Below are positions 1-10,233 of a stretch of 51,370 bases of DNA, in pieces (position 1 is the stretch's first letter; every line of letters begins with the position of its first letter). Source of the stretch: an uncultured Mediterranea sp. (lineage in GTDB: Bacteria > Bacteroidota > Bacteroidia > Bacteroidales > Bacteroidaceae); NCBI GenBank assembly GCA_945831575.1, contig CAMACX010000020.1:1-51370 (forward strand), given 5' to 3'. The translations under genes were made by a program, and so were the position numbers. The notes under the pieces are model-generated. The model worked only from the letters and a program-made list of their open reading frames with translations, had not been told where the DNA came from and did no database searches.

Positions 1-923
<923 letters not shown>

Positions 924-942
924 TCTACAGTTAGAAAATAAT

Positions 943-982
943 AAAAAATAGGCGGCTTCCTTTCAAGTCGCCTATTTTTTTT
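943..982 (+). terminator. Rho-independent terminator of gap
   Basis: AAATAGGCGGCTT and AAGTCGCCTATTT form a long stem around a short pyrimidine loop, followed by a run of T. It begins about 20 bases after the gap stop codon. Confidence 0.9.
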
Positions 983-1014
983 GCACTTTTGCACTCCCTA
1001 ACATAAAAACAACA

Positions 1015-3129
1015 ATGAAATTTAAAGGACTTGTAATCTCATTACTTTGCATTATGAATACTGTCATGGCTCAGAATCCCTTCCTACAACCCTACAACAC
1101 GCCCCACGGCACGGCACCGTTCGACTGCATCCGCCTCGAACACTACGAACCGGCCATGATGGAGGGCATCAAGCAACAGAATGCCGAAATCGATGCAATT
1201 GTCAATAACCCCCAGCCGCCTACCTTCGAGAACACCATCGAAGCCTACGAAGCCTCGGGCCAGCTGCTGGACCGCGTGAGCAGCGTCTTTGGCAACCTGA
1301 TGAGTGCGGAGACCAACGATGAGATGCAGGCCCTGGCACACAAGCTGATGCCCGTCTTGACGGAGCACGGCAACAACATCAGCCTCAACGAAGCACTCTT
1401 TGCCCGCATCAAGACGGTCTATGACCAACGCCAACAACTCCCCCTCAACGACGAACAGCGGATGCTGCTCAAGGATGTCTATGAGGGATTCGCTCACAAC
1501 GGAGCCAACCTCCAGGGAACTGACCGTGAGACCTACCGCGAGCTGAGTAACCGCCTCAGCCTGCTCACCCTGCAGTTCAGCGAGAACCTGCTGAAGGCCA
1601 CCAACAGCTACCAACTGCTACTCACAGAACCCGATCAGGTGAAGGGACTGCCTCAGACGGCCCTTGATGCCGCCCGCGAGAGTGCCCGGCAGAAGGGTCT
1701 GGAGGGATGGCGGTTTACCCTCGACTATCCCAGCTACGTACCCTTCATGGAATATGCTGACAGCCGCGAACTGCGCCGACAGCTCTACACGGCCTATGCC
1801 TCACGAGCCAAGGGGGGCGACACGGACAACCGCGACATCGTCAAGCAGATCGTCAACACCCGCATGGCCCTGGCACAGCTGCTGGGCTACCCAGACTTTG
1901 TATCCTATAAGCTGACCCAACGTATGGCCCGCACCACCGAGGCAGTCAATCAGCTACTTGACCAGCTGCTCGAAGCCTATACCCCCGCTGCCCGCGAGGA
2001 GGTGGCCCGCGTGGAGGCCCTGGCCCGTAAGGAGCAAGGCAACGACTTTACCCTCATGCCCTATGACTGGAGCTACTACTCCCACCGCCTGAAGGATGCC
2101 ACCTATCAGCTCAACGATGAGATGCTCCGCCCCTATTTCCAGTTGGAAAAGGTGATAGAGGGTGTCTTCGGCCTGGCCACACGCCTTTACGGTATCACGC
2201 TCCGTGCCAACCCCGACATCCCGGTCTATCACCCCGAGGTGACTGCCTACGAGGTACTAGACCGTGACGGAGAGTTCCTGGCCGTGCTCTACACCGACTT
2301 CCATCCCCGTGAAGGTAAACGTGCTGGAGCCTGGATGACGGAGTACAAAGGCCAATGGCGCGAGAAGAGCTGTAACGCAGAGGACGGCCAAAAGCACATC
2401 GTGAACAGCCGTCCCCACGTGTCGTTGGTCACCAACTTCAGCCGCTCCACAGCCGGTAAGCCTGCCCTCCTCACCTTCGATGAGGTGGAGACTCTGCTCC
2501 ATGAATTCGGTCACTGCCTCCACGGCATCTTTGCCAACACCACCTACCGCAGCCTCAGCGGTACTAACGTCTATTGGGACTTTGTGGAGCTGCCCTCCCA
2601 GATCATGGAGAACTTCGCCACCGAGAAGGCCTTCCTCCACACCTTCGCACGTCACTACGAGACCGGCGAACTGATTCCCGACGAACTGGTAGAACGCATC
2701 ATAGCCTCAGCCAACTTCAACGCCGGCTACCTCTGCCTGCGGCAGGTGAGCTTTGGCCTGCTCGACATGGCCTGGTACACCCGCACTACCCCCTTCGAAG
2801 GCGATGTGGAACAGTACGAGCAGCAGGCCTGCAAGCGGGCCCAACTGCTCCCCACCGTGGATGAAGCCTGCATGAGCACCTCCTTCTCCCACATCTTTGC
2901 AGGTGGCTATGCCGGAGGCTACTACAGCTACAAGTGGGCCGAAGTGCTCGATGCCGATGCCTTTGCCCTCTTCAAGGAGAAGGGCATCTTCAGCACAGAG
3001 GTGGCTCAGCGCTTCCGCGACAATATCCTCTCCAAGGGAGGCACTGAGGACCCGATGACCCTCTACATCCGCTTCCGTGGACAGCAGCCCACCATCGATG
3101 CCCTGCTCAAGCGCAACGGCATCCGCTGA
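1015..3129 (+). CDS. dcp: Secreted M3-family zinc metallopeptidase (peptidyl-dipeptidase Dcp-like)
   Basis: Peptidase of the thimet oligopeptidase/Dcp family that cleaves small peptides, here probably in the periplasm. The first 19 or so residues form a signal peptide ending MAQ. The zinc site HEFGH is at residues 496-500, inside the M3 signature LLHEFGHCLHG. The third ligand is the Glu of DFVELPSQ (about residue 525). At 704 aa it has the normal Dcp length. It follows the gap terminator by about 30 bases and so probably has its own promoter. The separation from oligopeptidase A is by overall resemblance only, so the subfamily is less certain than the family. Confidence 0.93.
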   Translation: MKFKGLVISLLCIMNTVMAQNPFLQPYNTPHGTAPFDCIRLEHYEPAMMEGIKQQNAEIDAIVNNPQPPTFENTIEAYEASGQLLDRVSSVFGNLMSAETNDEMQALAHKLMPVLTEHGNNISLNEALFARIKTVYDQRQQLPLNDEQRMLLKDVYEGFAHNGANLQGTDRETYRELSNRLSLLTLQFSENLLKATNSYQLLLTEPDQVKGLPQTALDAARESARQKGLEGWRFTLDYPSYVPFMEYADSRELRRQLYTAYASRAKGGDTDNRDIVKQIVNTRMALAQLLGYPDFVSYKLTQRMARTTEAVNQLLDQLLEAYTPAAREEVARVEALARKEQGNDFTLMPYDWSYYSHRLKDATYQLNDEMLRPYFQLEKVIEGVFGLATRLYGITLRANPDIPVYHPEVTAYEVLDRDGEFLAVLYTDFHPREGKRAGAWMTEYKGQWREKSCNAEDGQKHIVNSRPHVSLVTNFSRSTAGKPALLTFDEVETLLHEFGHCLHGIFANTTYRSLSGTNVYWDFVELPSQIMENFATEKAFLHTFARHYETGELIPDELVERIIASANFNAGYLCLRQVSFGLLDMAWYTRTTPFEGDVEQYEQQACKRAQLLPTVDEACMSTSFSHIFAGGYAGGYYSYKWAEVLDADAFALFKEKGIFSTEVAQRFRDNILSKGGTEDPMTLYIRFRGQQPTIDALLKRNGIR

Positions 3130-3221
3130 ACAAATGCCTTCGCACGTGTATTTATTACTCTACGCGTGCATTTATTAATACGCGTGCATTTATTAAATAG
3201 AAACCTAAATAGCAAAAACGA

Positions 3222-3770
3222 ATGATGAATACCAACAGCAAACAATACAACAGCGTGCTTTCAGGCTGTCGCTTCATGGTGTCACTCTGCCTCATGCTCT
3301 GCCTCTCCCTGGGCCTGACCACCAGCTGCAGCAACGATGATGACGTGATGGACATCTTTGTGGGCGGCGGAAAAACCTGGAAACTAACCTACATCAGCCG
3401 TAACGGAAGCAACCAGTGGTATGACTTCTGGGGCGACAACGAGGCGGCACGCAAAGCCAGCGAGACCGCGATGGAGAACGAGAACAACTTCGTGCTCAAC
3501 TTTGAAGGAGGTACGACAGGAGCTACCACTGGAGGAGCCATGAACGGACGAGGGATTAAGACACCCTTCAATGGCAGCTGGACCATCGGCGAAGGACGCA
3601 ACCTCACCATCACGCTGCAAAACAACCCCTCTGAGACCGACCCACTGGCCAAAGCCTTTGTCAACGGGCTGAAGGGTGTAACCCGCTACGAGGGAGACAG
3701 TCAGAACCTCTACCTCTTCTACACCAGTGGAGAGATTACCATGCGCATGAGCTTCCATGTGCAGAAATAG
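3222..3770 (+). CDS. Small lipoprotein, DUF4847-like
   Basis: 182-aa protein with an N-terminal hydrophobic segment and a lipobox-like LTTSC followed by SNDDD, so it is probably exported and lipidated. The rest looks like a small beta-rich, lipocalin-like domain (repeated W/T/L strands such as GKTWKLTYISRNG and GSWTIGEGRNLTITL). Proteins of this kind (DUF4847 in Bacteroidales) often sit just upstream of dCMP deaminase, as here, with 13 bases to the next start. No function is known to me. An ATG three bases further in is an equally good start. Confidence 0.7.
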   Translation: MMNTNSKQYNSVLSGCRFMVSLCLMLCLSLGLTTSCSNDDDVMDIFVGGGKTWKLTYISRNGSNQWYDFWGDNEAARKASETAMENENNFVLNFEGGTTGATTGGAMNGRGIKTPFNGSWTIGEGRNLTITLQNNPSETDPLAKAFVNGLKGVTRYEGDSQNLYLFYTSGEITMRMSFHVQK

Positions 3771-3783
3771 CCCATCGACAACA

Positions 3784-4248
3784 ATGGAAAAGAAAGTGAA
3801 CGAAAAACAACAGGCCCTGGACAGGCGCTACCTACGCATGGCCTACATCTGGGCCGAGAACTCCTACTGCCAACGCAGGAAAGTGGGTGCCTTGATTGTA
3901 AAAGACAAGATGATCATCTCGGATGGCTACAACGGCACTCCCTCGGGATTCGAAAACGTATGCGAAGACGAGCACAACGTCACCAAGCCCTATGTGCTCC
4001 ACGCCGAGGCCAATGCCATCACCAAGATAGCGCGTAGCAACAACAGCAGCGACGGAGCCACGATGTACGTCACCGCATCCCCCTGCATCGAATGTGCCAA
4101 GCTCATCATCCAAGCCGGCATCAAGCGTGTGGTCTATTCTGAGAAATACCGGCTGGAAGATGGTATTGAGCTTATGAAGAGAGCTGGCATCGAGGTAATC
4201 TATATGGAAGTGGAAGACCCACACCAATCACTAGACACTAATCACTAA
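3784..4248 (+). CDS. dCMP/deoxycytidylate deaminase family
   Basis: Zinc deaminase that makes dUMP from dCMP for thymidylate synthesis. HAE is at residues 73-75 and PCIEC supplies the zinc cysteines at 101 and 104. I chose the ATG at 3784 (MEKKVNEKQQALDRRYL); the frame is open further upstream to 3757 but that would overlap the preceding lipoprotein gene. The last eight residues (HQSLDTNH) are encoded by a low-complexity ACTAATCAC repeat that continues past the stop codon, so the tail looks acquired and not conserved. Confidence 0.92.
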   Translation: MEKKVNEKQQALDRRYLRMAYIWAENSYCQRRKVGALIVKDKMIISDGYNGTPSGFENVCEDEHNVTKPYVLHAEANAITKIARSNNSSDGATMYVTASPCIECAKLIIQAGIKRVVYSEKYRLEDGIELMKRAGIEVIYMEVEDPHQSLDTNH

Positions 4249-4272
4249 TCACAAAATCACTAATCACTCAAT
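4226..4272. repeat. ACTAATCAC-type spacer repeat spanning a stop codon
   Basis: Several copies of (A/C)ACTAATCACTAATCAC run across the end of the deaminase gene and up to the start of the S41 protease. The same wording recurs at 17445-17462 and 23525-23558. Confidence 0.75.
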
Positions 4273-4276
4273 AAAT

Positions 4277-6013
4277 ATGGCTTCAAAAAGCAACAACCGA
4301 TTCATTCCCCTGATCATCGCCGTAAGCGTGGTGATAGGTATCCTGATAGGAACATTCTATGCACAGCACTTTGCAGGCAACAGACTGGGCATCATCAACG
4401 GCTCATCCAATAAGCTCAACGCCCTGCTGCGCGTCATCGACGACCAGTATGTAGATACCGTCGATATGACCGACCTTGTGGAGAAGGCCATGCCCCAGAT
4501 TCTAGCTGAGCTTGACCCCCACTCGGTCTATATCCCTGCACAGAATCTGGAGCAGGTCAACTCCGAACTGGAGGGGAGCTTCAGCGGTATTGGCATACAA
4601 TTCACCATCCAGGATGACACGGTACACGTAAACCGGGTCATCAAGGGAGGTCCCTCGGAGAAGGTGGGCCTCATGGCCGGCGACCGCATCGTAAGGGTCG
4701 ATGACAGCCTATTCGTGGGCAAGACGCTCAACAACGAGAGGGCCATGCGCACCCTCAAGGGACCCAAGGGCAGCGAAGTGAAGGTGAGCGTGAAGCGCAT
4801 GGGCGAACCCGAACTGCTCGACTTCCTCATCGTACGGGGAGACATCCCACAGAACAGCATCAACGCGGCCTATATGGTAACCGACGACTTTGGCTACATA
4901 CAGATCAGCAAATTTGCCCGCACCACCCATATCGAGCTGCTCAATGCCATCGCACAGCTGCTCCACCAGCAATGCAAAGGCCTCATCATCGACCTGCGCG
5001 ACAACACCGGTGGCTACATGGAGGCTGCCATACGCATGGTCAACGAATTCCTGCCCGAAGGACAGCTCATCGTCTATGCCGAGGGACGCAAGTTTCCCCG
5101 CACGCAGGACTATGCCAACGGCACGGGCAGTTGCCAACGGATGCCTCTGGTCGTGCTCGTGGACGAAGGCTCAGCCTCAGCCAGCGAAATCTTTGCAGGA
5201 GCCATCCAAGACAATGACCGCGGCATCATCGTAGGCAGGCGCTCGTTCGGTAAGGGCCTCGTGCAGCAACCCATCGACTTCAGCGACGGCTCGGCCATCC
5301 GACTGACCGTAGCCCGATACCATACACCCTCAGGCCGCTGCATCCAACGCCCCTATGCCAACGGCAACGACAGCCAGTACGACCGCGACTGGATAACGCG
5401 CTACGAGCATGGCGAGTTCTTCTCCAAGGACAGCATCAAGCTCAACGAAGACGAGCTGTTTGAGACCTCATTGGGCCGTCCCGTCTATGGCGGCGGTGGC
5501 ATCATGCCCGATGTCTTCGTACCTCAGGACACCACTGGTGTCAGCTCCTACCTCATCGAGGCCAGCAACCGTGGACTCATCATCCGCTTCAGCTTCCACT
5601 ACTCCGACAGCAACCGCCCCAAGCTTGAGTCCTTCGAAGACAACCAGCAGTTGCTCAAGTACCTCAAGAGCCAGAACGTGGTGGAGCAGTTTATCCGCTA
5701 CGCAGAAGGCAAGGGGCTGAAGCGACGTAACCTGTTAATCCAGAAGTCGCGCAAGCTCCTGGAGCGCCACGTCTATGGCAACATCATCTACAACATGCTG
5801 GGTCAGGAAGAGTATATCCGCTACATCAATACCGAAGATGCTACGGTAAAGAAAGCCATCGAAATCTTAGAGAACGGTGAGGCCTTCCCCACCGCTCCGA
5901 CCATTAAAGAAGAAGAGAATGGACAAAATGACGAAAAAAGAACTGCGCAAGCAGATGGCGGCCTTAAAGGCTACGTACCGGAATACCGGACAGCTGACTA
6001 CCTACTCTGCTGA
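4277..6013 (+). CDS. S41 family C-terminal processing peptidase (CtpA/Prc-like)
   Basis: Membrane-anchored periplasmic protease that trims unstructured C termini. An N-terminal transmembrane anchor (about residues 10-28) is followed by a PDZ domain (SGIGIQFTIQDDTVHVNRV through PSEKVGLMAGDRIV). The S41 core has the catalytic Ser301 in GSASASE and Lys326 in SFGKG, 25 residues apart as in the family. The C terminus is odd: the reading frame runs 95 bases into the next gene and gives a low-quality tail (NGQNDEKRTAQADGG onwards). An ancestral stop near 5915 may have been lost. It is the head of a likely operon with the cyclo-ligase. Confidence 0.93.
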   Translation: MASKSNNRFIPLIIAVSVVIGILIGTFYAQHFAGNRLGIINGSSNKLNALLRVIDDQYVDTVDMTDLVEKAMPQILAELDPHSVYIPAQNLEQVNSELEGSFSGIGIQFTIQDDTVHVNRVIKGGPSEKVGLMAGDRIVRVDDSLFVGKTLNNERAMRTLKGPKGSEVKVSVKRMGEPELLDFLIVRGDIPQNSINAAYMVTDDFGYIQISKFARTTHIELLNAIAQLLHQQCKGLIIDLRDNTGGYMEAAIRMVNEFLPEGQLIVYAEGRKFPRTQDYANGTGSCQRMPLVVLVDEGSASASEIFAGAIQDNDRGIIVGRRSFGKGLVQQPIDFSDGSAIRLTVARYHTPSGRCIQRPYANGNDSQYDRDWITRYEHGEFFSKDSIKLNEDELFETSLGRPVYGGGGIMPDVFVPQDTTGVSSYLIEASNRGLIIRFSFHYSDSNRPKLESFEDNQQLLKYLKSQNVVEQFIRYAEGKGLKRRNLLIQKSRKLLERHVYGNIIYNMLGQEEYIRYINTEDATVKKAIEILENGEAFPTAPTIKEEENGQNDEKRTAQADGGLKGYVPEYRTADYLLC

Positions 6014-6458
6014 GGTACTCCAGCGGCTAGAGGCTGCTCCACACTTTCAGCAGGCCCAGGTTGTGATGCTCTATTACTCCCTGCCCGATGAAGTCAACAC
6101 ACACGACTTTGTGGAACGTTGGGCCGAGAGCAAGCAGATTATCCTGCCTGTAGTGGTGGGCGATGACCTGGAGCTTCGTACCTACCACGGTAGGCACGAA
6201 CTGGTCCAAGGCGCTTTTGGCATCGAAGAACCTACAGGTGCGCCCTTCCTCCACCTGGAGCAGATAGAGTGCATCGTGGTACCCGGAGTGGCCTTCGACA
6301 GCCAAGGCAACCGGTTGGGCCGGGGCAGAGGCTACTACGACCGACTGCTTCCTCGCTTGCCGCAAGCCTGGAAGATAGGTCTCTGCTTCCCCTTCCAACG
6401 AGTGGAAGAGGTGCCCACAGAGCAGTTAGACATCCGCATGGATGAGGTCATCAGTTAA
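5919..6458 (+). CDS. 5-formyltetrahydrofolate cyclo-ligase
   Basis: ATP-dependent enzyme that returns 5-formyl-THF to the folate pool as 5,10-methenyl-THF. The family signature is present as VVPGVAFDSQGNRLGRGRG followed by YYDRLL. Start candidates are ATG 5919 (MDKMTKKELRKQ) or ATG 5928 (MTKKELRKQ); I give the first. The start lies inside the 3' end of the S41 protease reading frame, so translation is probably coupled. Confidence 0.93.
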   Translation: MDKMTKKELRKQMAALKATYRNTGQLTTYSAEVLQRLEAAPHFQQAQVVMLYYSLPDEVNTHDFVERWAESKQIILPVVVGDDLELRTYHGRHELVQGAFGIEEPTGAPFLHLEQIECIVVPGVAFDSQGNRLGRGRGYYDRLLPRLPQAWKIGLCFPFQRVEEVPTEQLDIRMDEVIS

Positions 6459-6506
6459 TAGAAACCAACCAAAGAGAAAATCAAAAAACAATTCAGAGAA
6501 AAAGAA

Positions 6507-7298
6507 ATGCGAACCAACTACCATACCCACACCACCCGCTGCATGCACGCCGTAGGCACCGATGAAGAGTTTGTGCTCAGTGCCATCAAGGGTGGTTATG
6601 ATGTGCTGGGCTTCTCGGACCATACGCCCTGGAAATACCGCAGCGACTTCGTGGCCGGCATGCGCATGCTGCCATCCGAACTGCCCGACTACATCGAGAG
6701 CATCAGCACCCTGCGCGAGAAATACCGTAATCAGATTGAGATCAAGATCGGATTGGAGTGTGAATACTTCCCCGATTACCTCTACTGGCTGAAGGAGCAA
6801 ATCAAGCAGTATCACATCGACTACACCATCTTCGGCAACCACTACTACCATACCGACGAAAAGTTTCCCTACTTCGGTAGCCACACCCACAACCGCGATA
6901 TGCTCGACCTCTACGAAGAGAGTGCCATCGAGGGCATGGAGAGCGGACTCTTCAGCTATCTGGCCCACCCAGACCTCTTCATGCGCTCCTACCCCAGATT
7001 CGACCACCACTGCAGCACCATCAGCCGTCACATCTGCCGTGCCGCAGCTCGTCTGCACATCCCCCTTGAGTACAACATCGGACGCTGGTACTTCGGCGAG
7101 ACCGAGGAGAACGGACGGCTCACCTACCCTACCCCGGGCTTTTGGAAGATTGCAGCCAGCGAAGGATGTACCGCCATCATCGGACTTGATGCCCACGACC
7201 ACCGCGAGCTACTCGACCCAAGTGGCTACCTCAAGGCACAACAGGACTTGAAAGCCTACGGCATACCCGTCATCACTACGCTGCCTAGCAGAAAATGA
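6507..7298 (+). CDS. PHP-domain phosphatase, histidinol-phosphatase (HisJ-type)
   Basis: 263-aa PHP-superfamily metallophosphoesterase. The metal-binding motifs are NYHTHTTRC at the N terminus, FSDHTPW (about residues 36-42), FGNHYYH in the middle and GLDAHDHRE near the C terminus. Histidinol-phosphate dephosphorylation for histidine synthesis is the usual assignment for this subfamily, but no his genes are nearby, so another phosphoester substrate cannot be excluded. The 3' end overlaps the convergent DUF721 gene by 14 bases. Confidence 0.85.
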   Translation: MRTNYHTHTTRCMHAVGTDEEFVLSAIKGGYDVLGFSDHTPWKYRSDFVAGMRMLPSELPDYIESISTLREKYRNQIEIKIGLECEYFPDYLYWLKEQIKQYHIDYTIFGNHYYHTDEKFPYFGSHTHNRDMLDLYEESAIEGMESGLFSYLAHPDLFMRSYPRFDHHCSTISRHICRAAARLHIPLEYNIGRWYFGETEENGRLTYPTPGFWKIAASEGCTAIIGLDAHDHRELLDPSGYLKAQQDLKAYGIPVITTLPSRK

Positions 7299-7575
7299 TG
7301 TTGGTTATCACCTGAGCACCCACCTTGGCATTGAGGTTGCGCACCAAGATTTCACGCCCCATCATCAGCTCCTGCCGCAGCACAGCGGACGTGAGATGGA
7401 CATAGAGCACCTGGTTCTTGATGTAGAGTTCCTTGGTGTAGGAGTTGATGACCGGGCCGAGTACCTCGGGCCAGGCCTTGATGAGCCGCACCTCGTTGAG
7501 GGGAGTCTCCAGACTCTCCTGCCGCAGGTAGTGACGGATCAGTTCACCGATGGACTGGGCATTGCTACGCTTCAT
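7285..7575 (-). CDS. DUF721 (DciA-like) protein
   Basis: 96-aa protein of the DUF721 family (RRSNAQSIGELIRHYLRQ at the N terminus; LIKAWPEVLGPVINSYTKELY in the middle). DUF721 proteins include the helicase loader DciA, and pairing with recF supports a role in replication or repair. Its ATG overlaps the recF stop codon by four bases, so the two are translationally coupled. Confidence 0.88.
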   Translation of the reverse strand: MKRSNAQSIGELIRHYLRQESLETPLNEVRLIKAWPEVLGPVINSYTKELYIKNQVLYVHLTSAVLRQELMMGREILVRNLNAKVGAQVITNIIFC

Positions 7576-8708
7576 ACCTCGCCCTCCGCCGCTAAGTCAG
7601 CCACCACATCAGCCGTATCGCTGACCACCCCGTCCTCGACCTCGAAGATGCAGTAGTCGCTCCCCACCTTCTGGAGGATGCGGTCCAGGTGCTCACGGTT
7701 GGTGTCGGTCATGAAAATCTGTCCGAAGCGCTCACCAGCCACCAGCTTCACAATCTGCTCCACACGTTGCGCATCGAGCTTGTCAAAGATATCATCAAGC
7801 AAGAGCAAGGGCGTGGTGCGCCCCTTGCGCTTCAGGAAGTCAAACTGTGCCAGCTTAAGCGCCACCAGGTAGGTCTTGTTCTGCCCCTGTGACCCCTCAC
7901 GCCGAAGCGGATAACCCCCCAGCTGCATGGTCAGTTCATCCTTGTGAATGCCCTTCAGCGAATACCCCATGATCAAGTCACGCTGCCGGCTCTCACGGAT
8001 GACCTGATATAACGAGGTATCGCGCGCGTGCGACTCGTAGCTGAGCGACACCTCCTCCCGCTCCTGCGAGATGAAGGCATAGAAATCCTGAAAGATGGGG
8101 ATGAACTCACGTATGAAAGCCTCGCGCTTTGCAAAAACCACCTCTCCCGCCTGAGCCATCATCTCCTCCCACACCAGGAAGAGCTCCTCATCCACCGGCA
8201 GCTCACTCTTGAGCAGTACATTACGTTGACTGAGCGCCTTGTTGTAGCGAATCAGTGCATCCAGATACTCCTTGTCCGACTGCGAGATGACCACATCCAT
8301 AAACTTCCGCCGCTCCTCGCTACCACCCAGCACAAGCTCAGCATCAGCCGGCGAGACCATGACCAGGGGAATGAAGCCGATGTGGTCGGATAGCCGCTGG
8401 TACTCCTTCTTGTTGCGCTTAAACTGCTTCTTGCTTCTCCGCTTCATGCCACAATAGATTTCCTCGCGCTCTCCATTGTCCTCCTTGTAGAATCCCTGGA
8501 TGACGAAGAAGTCCGCCTCGTGACGGATGTTCTGCGAATCTACCGGATTGCCTGCGCTCTTGCAAAACGAGAGGAAATAGATGGCATCAAGCAGATTCGT
8601 CTTCCCCATACCGTTGTGCCCGAAGAGGCAATTCAACTTGGGCGAGAAGCTCAGGTCCACTTGCTCGAGATTCTTATAATTGAGGATAGAAATGCGGTCT
8701 AATATCAT
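7572..8708 (-). CDS. recF: DNA replication and repair protein RecF
   Basis: SMC-like ATPase that loads RecA at single-strand gaps. Numbered from the ATG at 8708 (MILDRISILNYKNLEQ), Walker A is GHNGMGKT at 30-37, the signature is EGSQGQNKTYLVALKLAQF, and Walker B is PLLLLDDIFDKLD. The frame is open six codons further upstream to 8726, but the shorter start matches the usual RecF N terminus. Length about 378 aa is normal. Confidence 0.95.
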   Translation of the reverse strand: MILDRISILNYKNLEQVDLSFSPKLNCLFGHNGMGKTNLLDAIYFLSFCKSAGNPVDSQNIRHEADFFVIQGFYKEDNGEREEIYCGMKRRSKKQFKRNKKEYQRLSDHIGFIPLVMVSPADAELVLGGSEERRKFMDVVISQSDKEYLDALIRYNKALSQRNVLLKSELPVDEELFLVWEEMMAQAGEVVFAKREAFIREFIPIFQDFYAFISQEREEVSLSYESHARDTSLYQVIRESRQRDLIMGYSLKGIHKDELTMQLGGYPLRREGSQGQNKTYLVALKLAQFDFLKRKGRTTPLLLLDDIFDKLDAQRVEQIVKLVAGERFGQIFMTDTNREHLDRILQKVGSDYCIFEVEDGVVSDTADVVADLAAEGEV

Positions 8709-8751
8709 AAAACAGATGTTGTACAATCGTTATTAAACGGGAAAAACGATG

Positions 8752-8759
8752 CAAAAATA
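8752..8759 (-). promoter_or_regulatory. -7 promoter element for recF
   Basis: On the minus strand this reads TATTTTTG, matching TAnnTTTG, about 45 bases before the recF ATG. No convincing -33 element was found. Confidence 0.45.
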
Positions 8760-8810
8760 CAATATTTTTCCCCTTTTCTGCACTTGAAACAAAAAAAGTA
8801 GCCCCGAAAT

Positions 8811-8841
8811 TTCGTTAGATGCTATAAATAACGTACTTTTG
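8811..8841 (+). promoter_or_regulatory. Promoter for the TPR protein
   Basis: TTCG at 8811-8814, 19 bases, then TACTTTTG at 8834-8841 fits the Bacteroidetes -33/-7 pattern, 50 bases before the ATG. Confidence 0.6.
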
Positions 8842-8891
8842 CCGTTCGAAATACCCCATTATTGGAATAATAACAAAAAAGAAACATAAAA

Positions 8892-9575
8892 ATGGCAGTA
8901 GAAAAAAAGCAAAATGAAGCCTTGAATGTGGAAGAGGCTCTGACGCAATCAGAAGTATTCTTCTTGAAGAACAAGAAAACAATCATTGGTGCCGTAGTGG
9001 CAGTCATCCTTATCGTAGCCGGTGTGGTGATGTACAAGAACCTCTATGTAGAGCCTCGCGAAGAGAAGGCCCAGGCCGCCCTCTTCAAGGGACAGGAGTA
9101 CTTCGAGGCCGACCTCTATGAGTACGCACTCAACGGCGACAGCATCAGCTACAAGGGTTTCAAGTACGTAATCGACGAGTTCAGCGGCACAGCAGCCGCC
9201 AACCTGGCTCAGGCCTACAGCGGCATCTGCCTCTACCATTTGGGCAAGTACGAAGAAGCCGCCAAGGCTCTTGACAAATTTGATGGCGACGACCAGTTGG
9301 TAGCCCCTGCCATCCAGGGTGCCATGGGCAACTGCTATGCCGCGATGGGCCAGCTTGAGAAGGCCGCTTCGCTGCTGATGAAGGCCGCCAAGGCTGCTGA
9401 CAGCAACAGCATCAGCCCCATCTTCCTGATGCAGGCCGGCAAGATCTACATGAAGCAGGGTAAGTACGACGAAGCCCTAAATGCCTACACGACCATCAAA
9501 GAGAAATACTTCCGCTCCTATCAGGCCATGGACATCGACAAATACATCGAGCAGGCCAAGCTGAGCAAGAAGTAA
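8892..9575 (+). CDS. Membrane-anchored tetratricopeptide-repeat protein
   Basis: 227-aa protein with a short cytoplasmic N terminus, one transmembrane segment (about residues 35-52, IIGAVVAVILIVAGVVMY) and TPR-type helical repeats (GICLYHLGKYEEAAKALDKF; GNCYAAMGQLEKAASLLMKA; GKIYMKQGKYDEALNAYTTI). The architecture resembles YfgM/ancillary SecYEG-type TPR proteins, but no partner is visible here. It is probably a protein-interaction scaffold in the periplasm. Confidence 0.85.
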   Translation: MAVEKKQNEALNVEEALTQSEVFFLKNKKTIIGAVVAVILIVAGVVMYKNLYVEPREEKAQAALFKGQEYFEADLYEYALNGDSISYKGFKYVIDEFSGTAAANLAQAYSGICLYHLGKYEEAAKALDKFDGDDQLVAPAIQGAMGNCYAAMGQLEKAASLLMKAAKAADSNSISPIFLMQAGKIYMKQGKYDEALNAYTTIKEKYFRSYQAMDIDKYIEQAKLSKK

Positions 9576-9599
9576 TCCATAGAAGCTGTAGCAAGCCCA

Positions 9600-9654
9600 A
9601 AGAGACGAGTGACGAGTGTAATGTTACGAACAGGCACTCCTCACTCGTCTTCTT
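9600..9654 (+). terminator. Long hairpin downstream of the TPR gene
   Basis: AAGAGACGAGTGACGAGTG pairs with CACTCCTCACTCGTCTTCTT (one extra base and a mismatch) around a 16-base loop. There is no T tract, so it may be a terminator or a processing/stability hairpin. Confidence 0.5.
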
Positions 9655-9738
9655 GCATCATAGTGTTTTCAACTATCACCAATCTTTCAGCTATCACACA
9701 TCATCTCACTCATAATCCATAACCAACAATAAAAAACA

Positions 9739-10233
9739 ATGGCAACCGCATTACATAACTTATCCGACTACGATTCCTCTAAAGTACCCAGCGCCGAAGC
9801 GATGAAGTTTGGCATCGTGGTCTCCGAATGGAATCCAGCCATCACCGGCGCCCTGCTCGAAGGGGCAGTCAACACCCTGAAGCGCCACGGCGCCAAGGAA
9901 GAGAACATCATTGTACGTCCCGTACCCGGCAGCTTCGAACTCACCTTCGGCTCCCACTGCCTGATTGAGAGCGGTCAGGTGGATGCCGTCATCGCCTTGG
10001 GTTGCGTCATCCGTGGCGACACACCCCACTTCGACTACGTCTGCATGGGGGCCACTCAAGGCATCGCCCAGCTCAACGCCACAGGTCAGGTTCCAGTCAT
10101 CTTCGGACTCATCACAACCAACAATTTGGCCCAGGCAGAGGAGCGTGCAGGGGGTAAATTAGGCAATAAAGGCGATGAATGTGCAATTACTGCAATAAAA
10201 ATGGTCGATTTTTTTTGGAGTTTAAAAAAATAG
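9739..10233 (+). CDS. ribH: 6,7-dimethyl-8-ribityllumazine synthase
   Basis: Penultimate riboflavin enzyme, which assembles into a capsid-like shell or pentamer. Motifs seen are [20 protein letters not shown] (substrate site), VPGSFELTF, and GDTPHFDYV with the catalytic His97. Length 164 aa is typical. The last codons overlap the tRNA promoter, so riboflavin and tRNA transcription units are packed end to end. Confidence 0.96.
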   Translation: MATALHNLSDYDSSKVPSAEAMKFGIVVSEWNPAITGALLEGAVNTLKRHGAKEENIIVRPVPGSFELTFGSHCLIESGQVDAVIALGCVIRGDTPHFDYVCMGATQGIAQLNATGQVPVIFGLITTNNLAQAEERAGGKLGNKGDECAITAIKMVDFFWSLKK

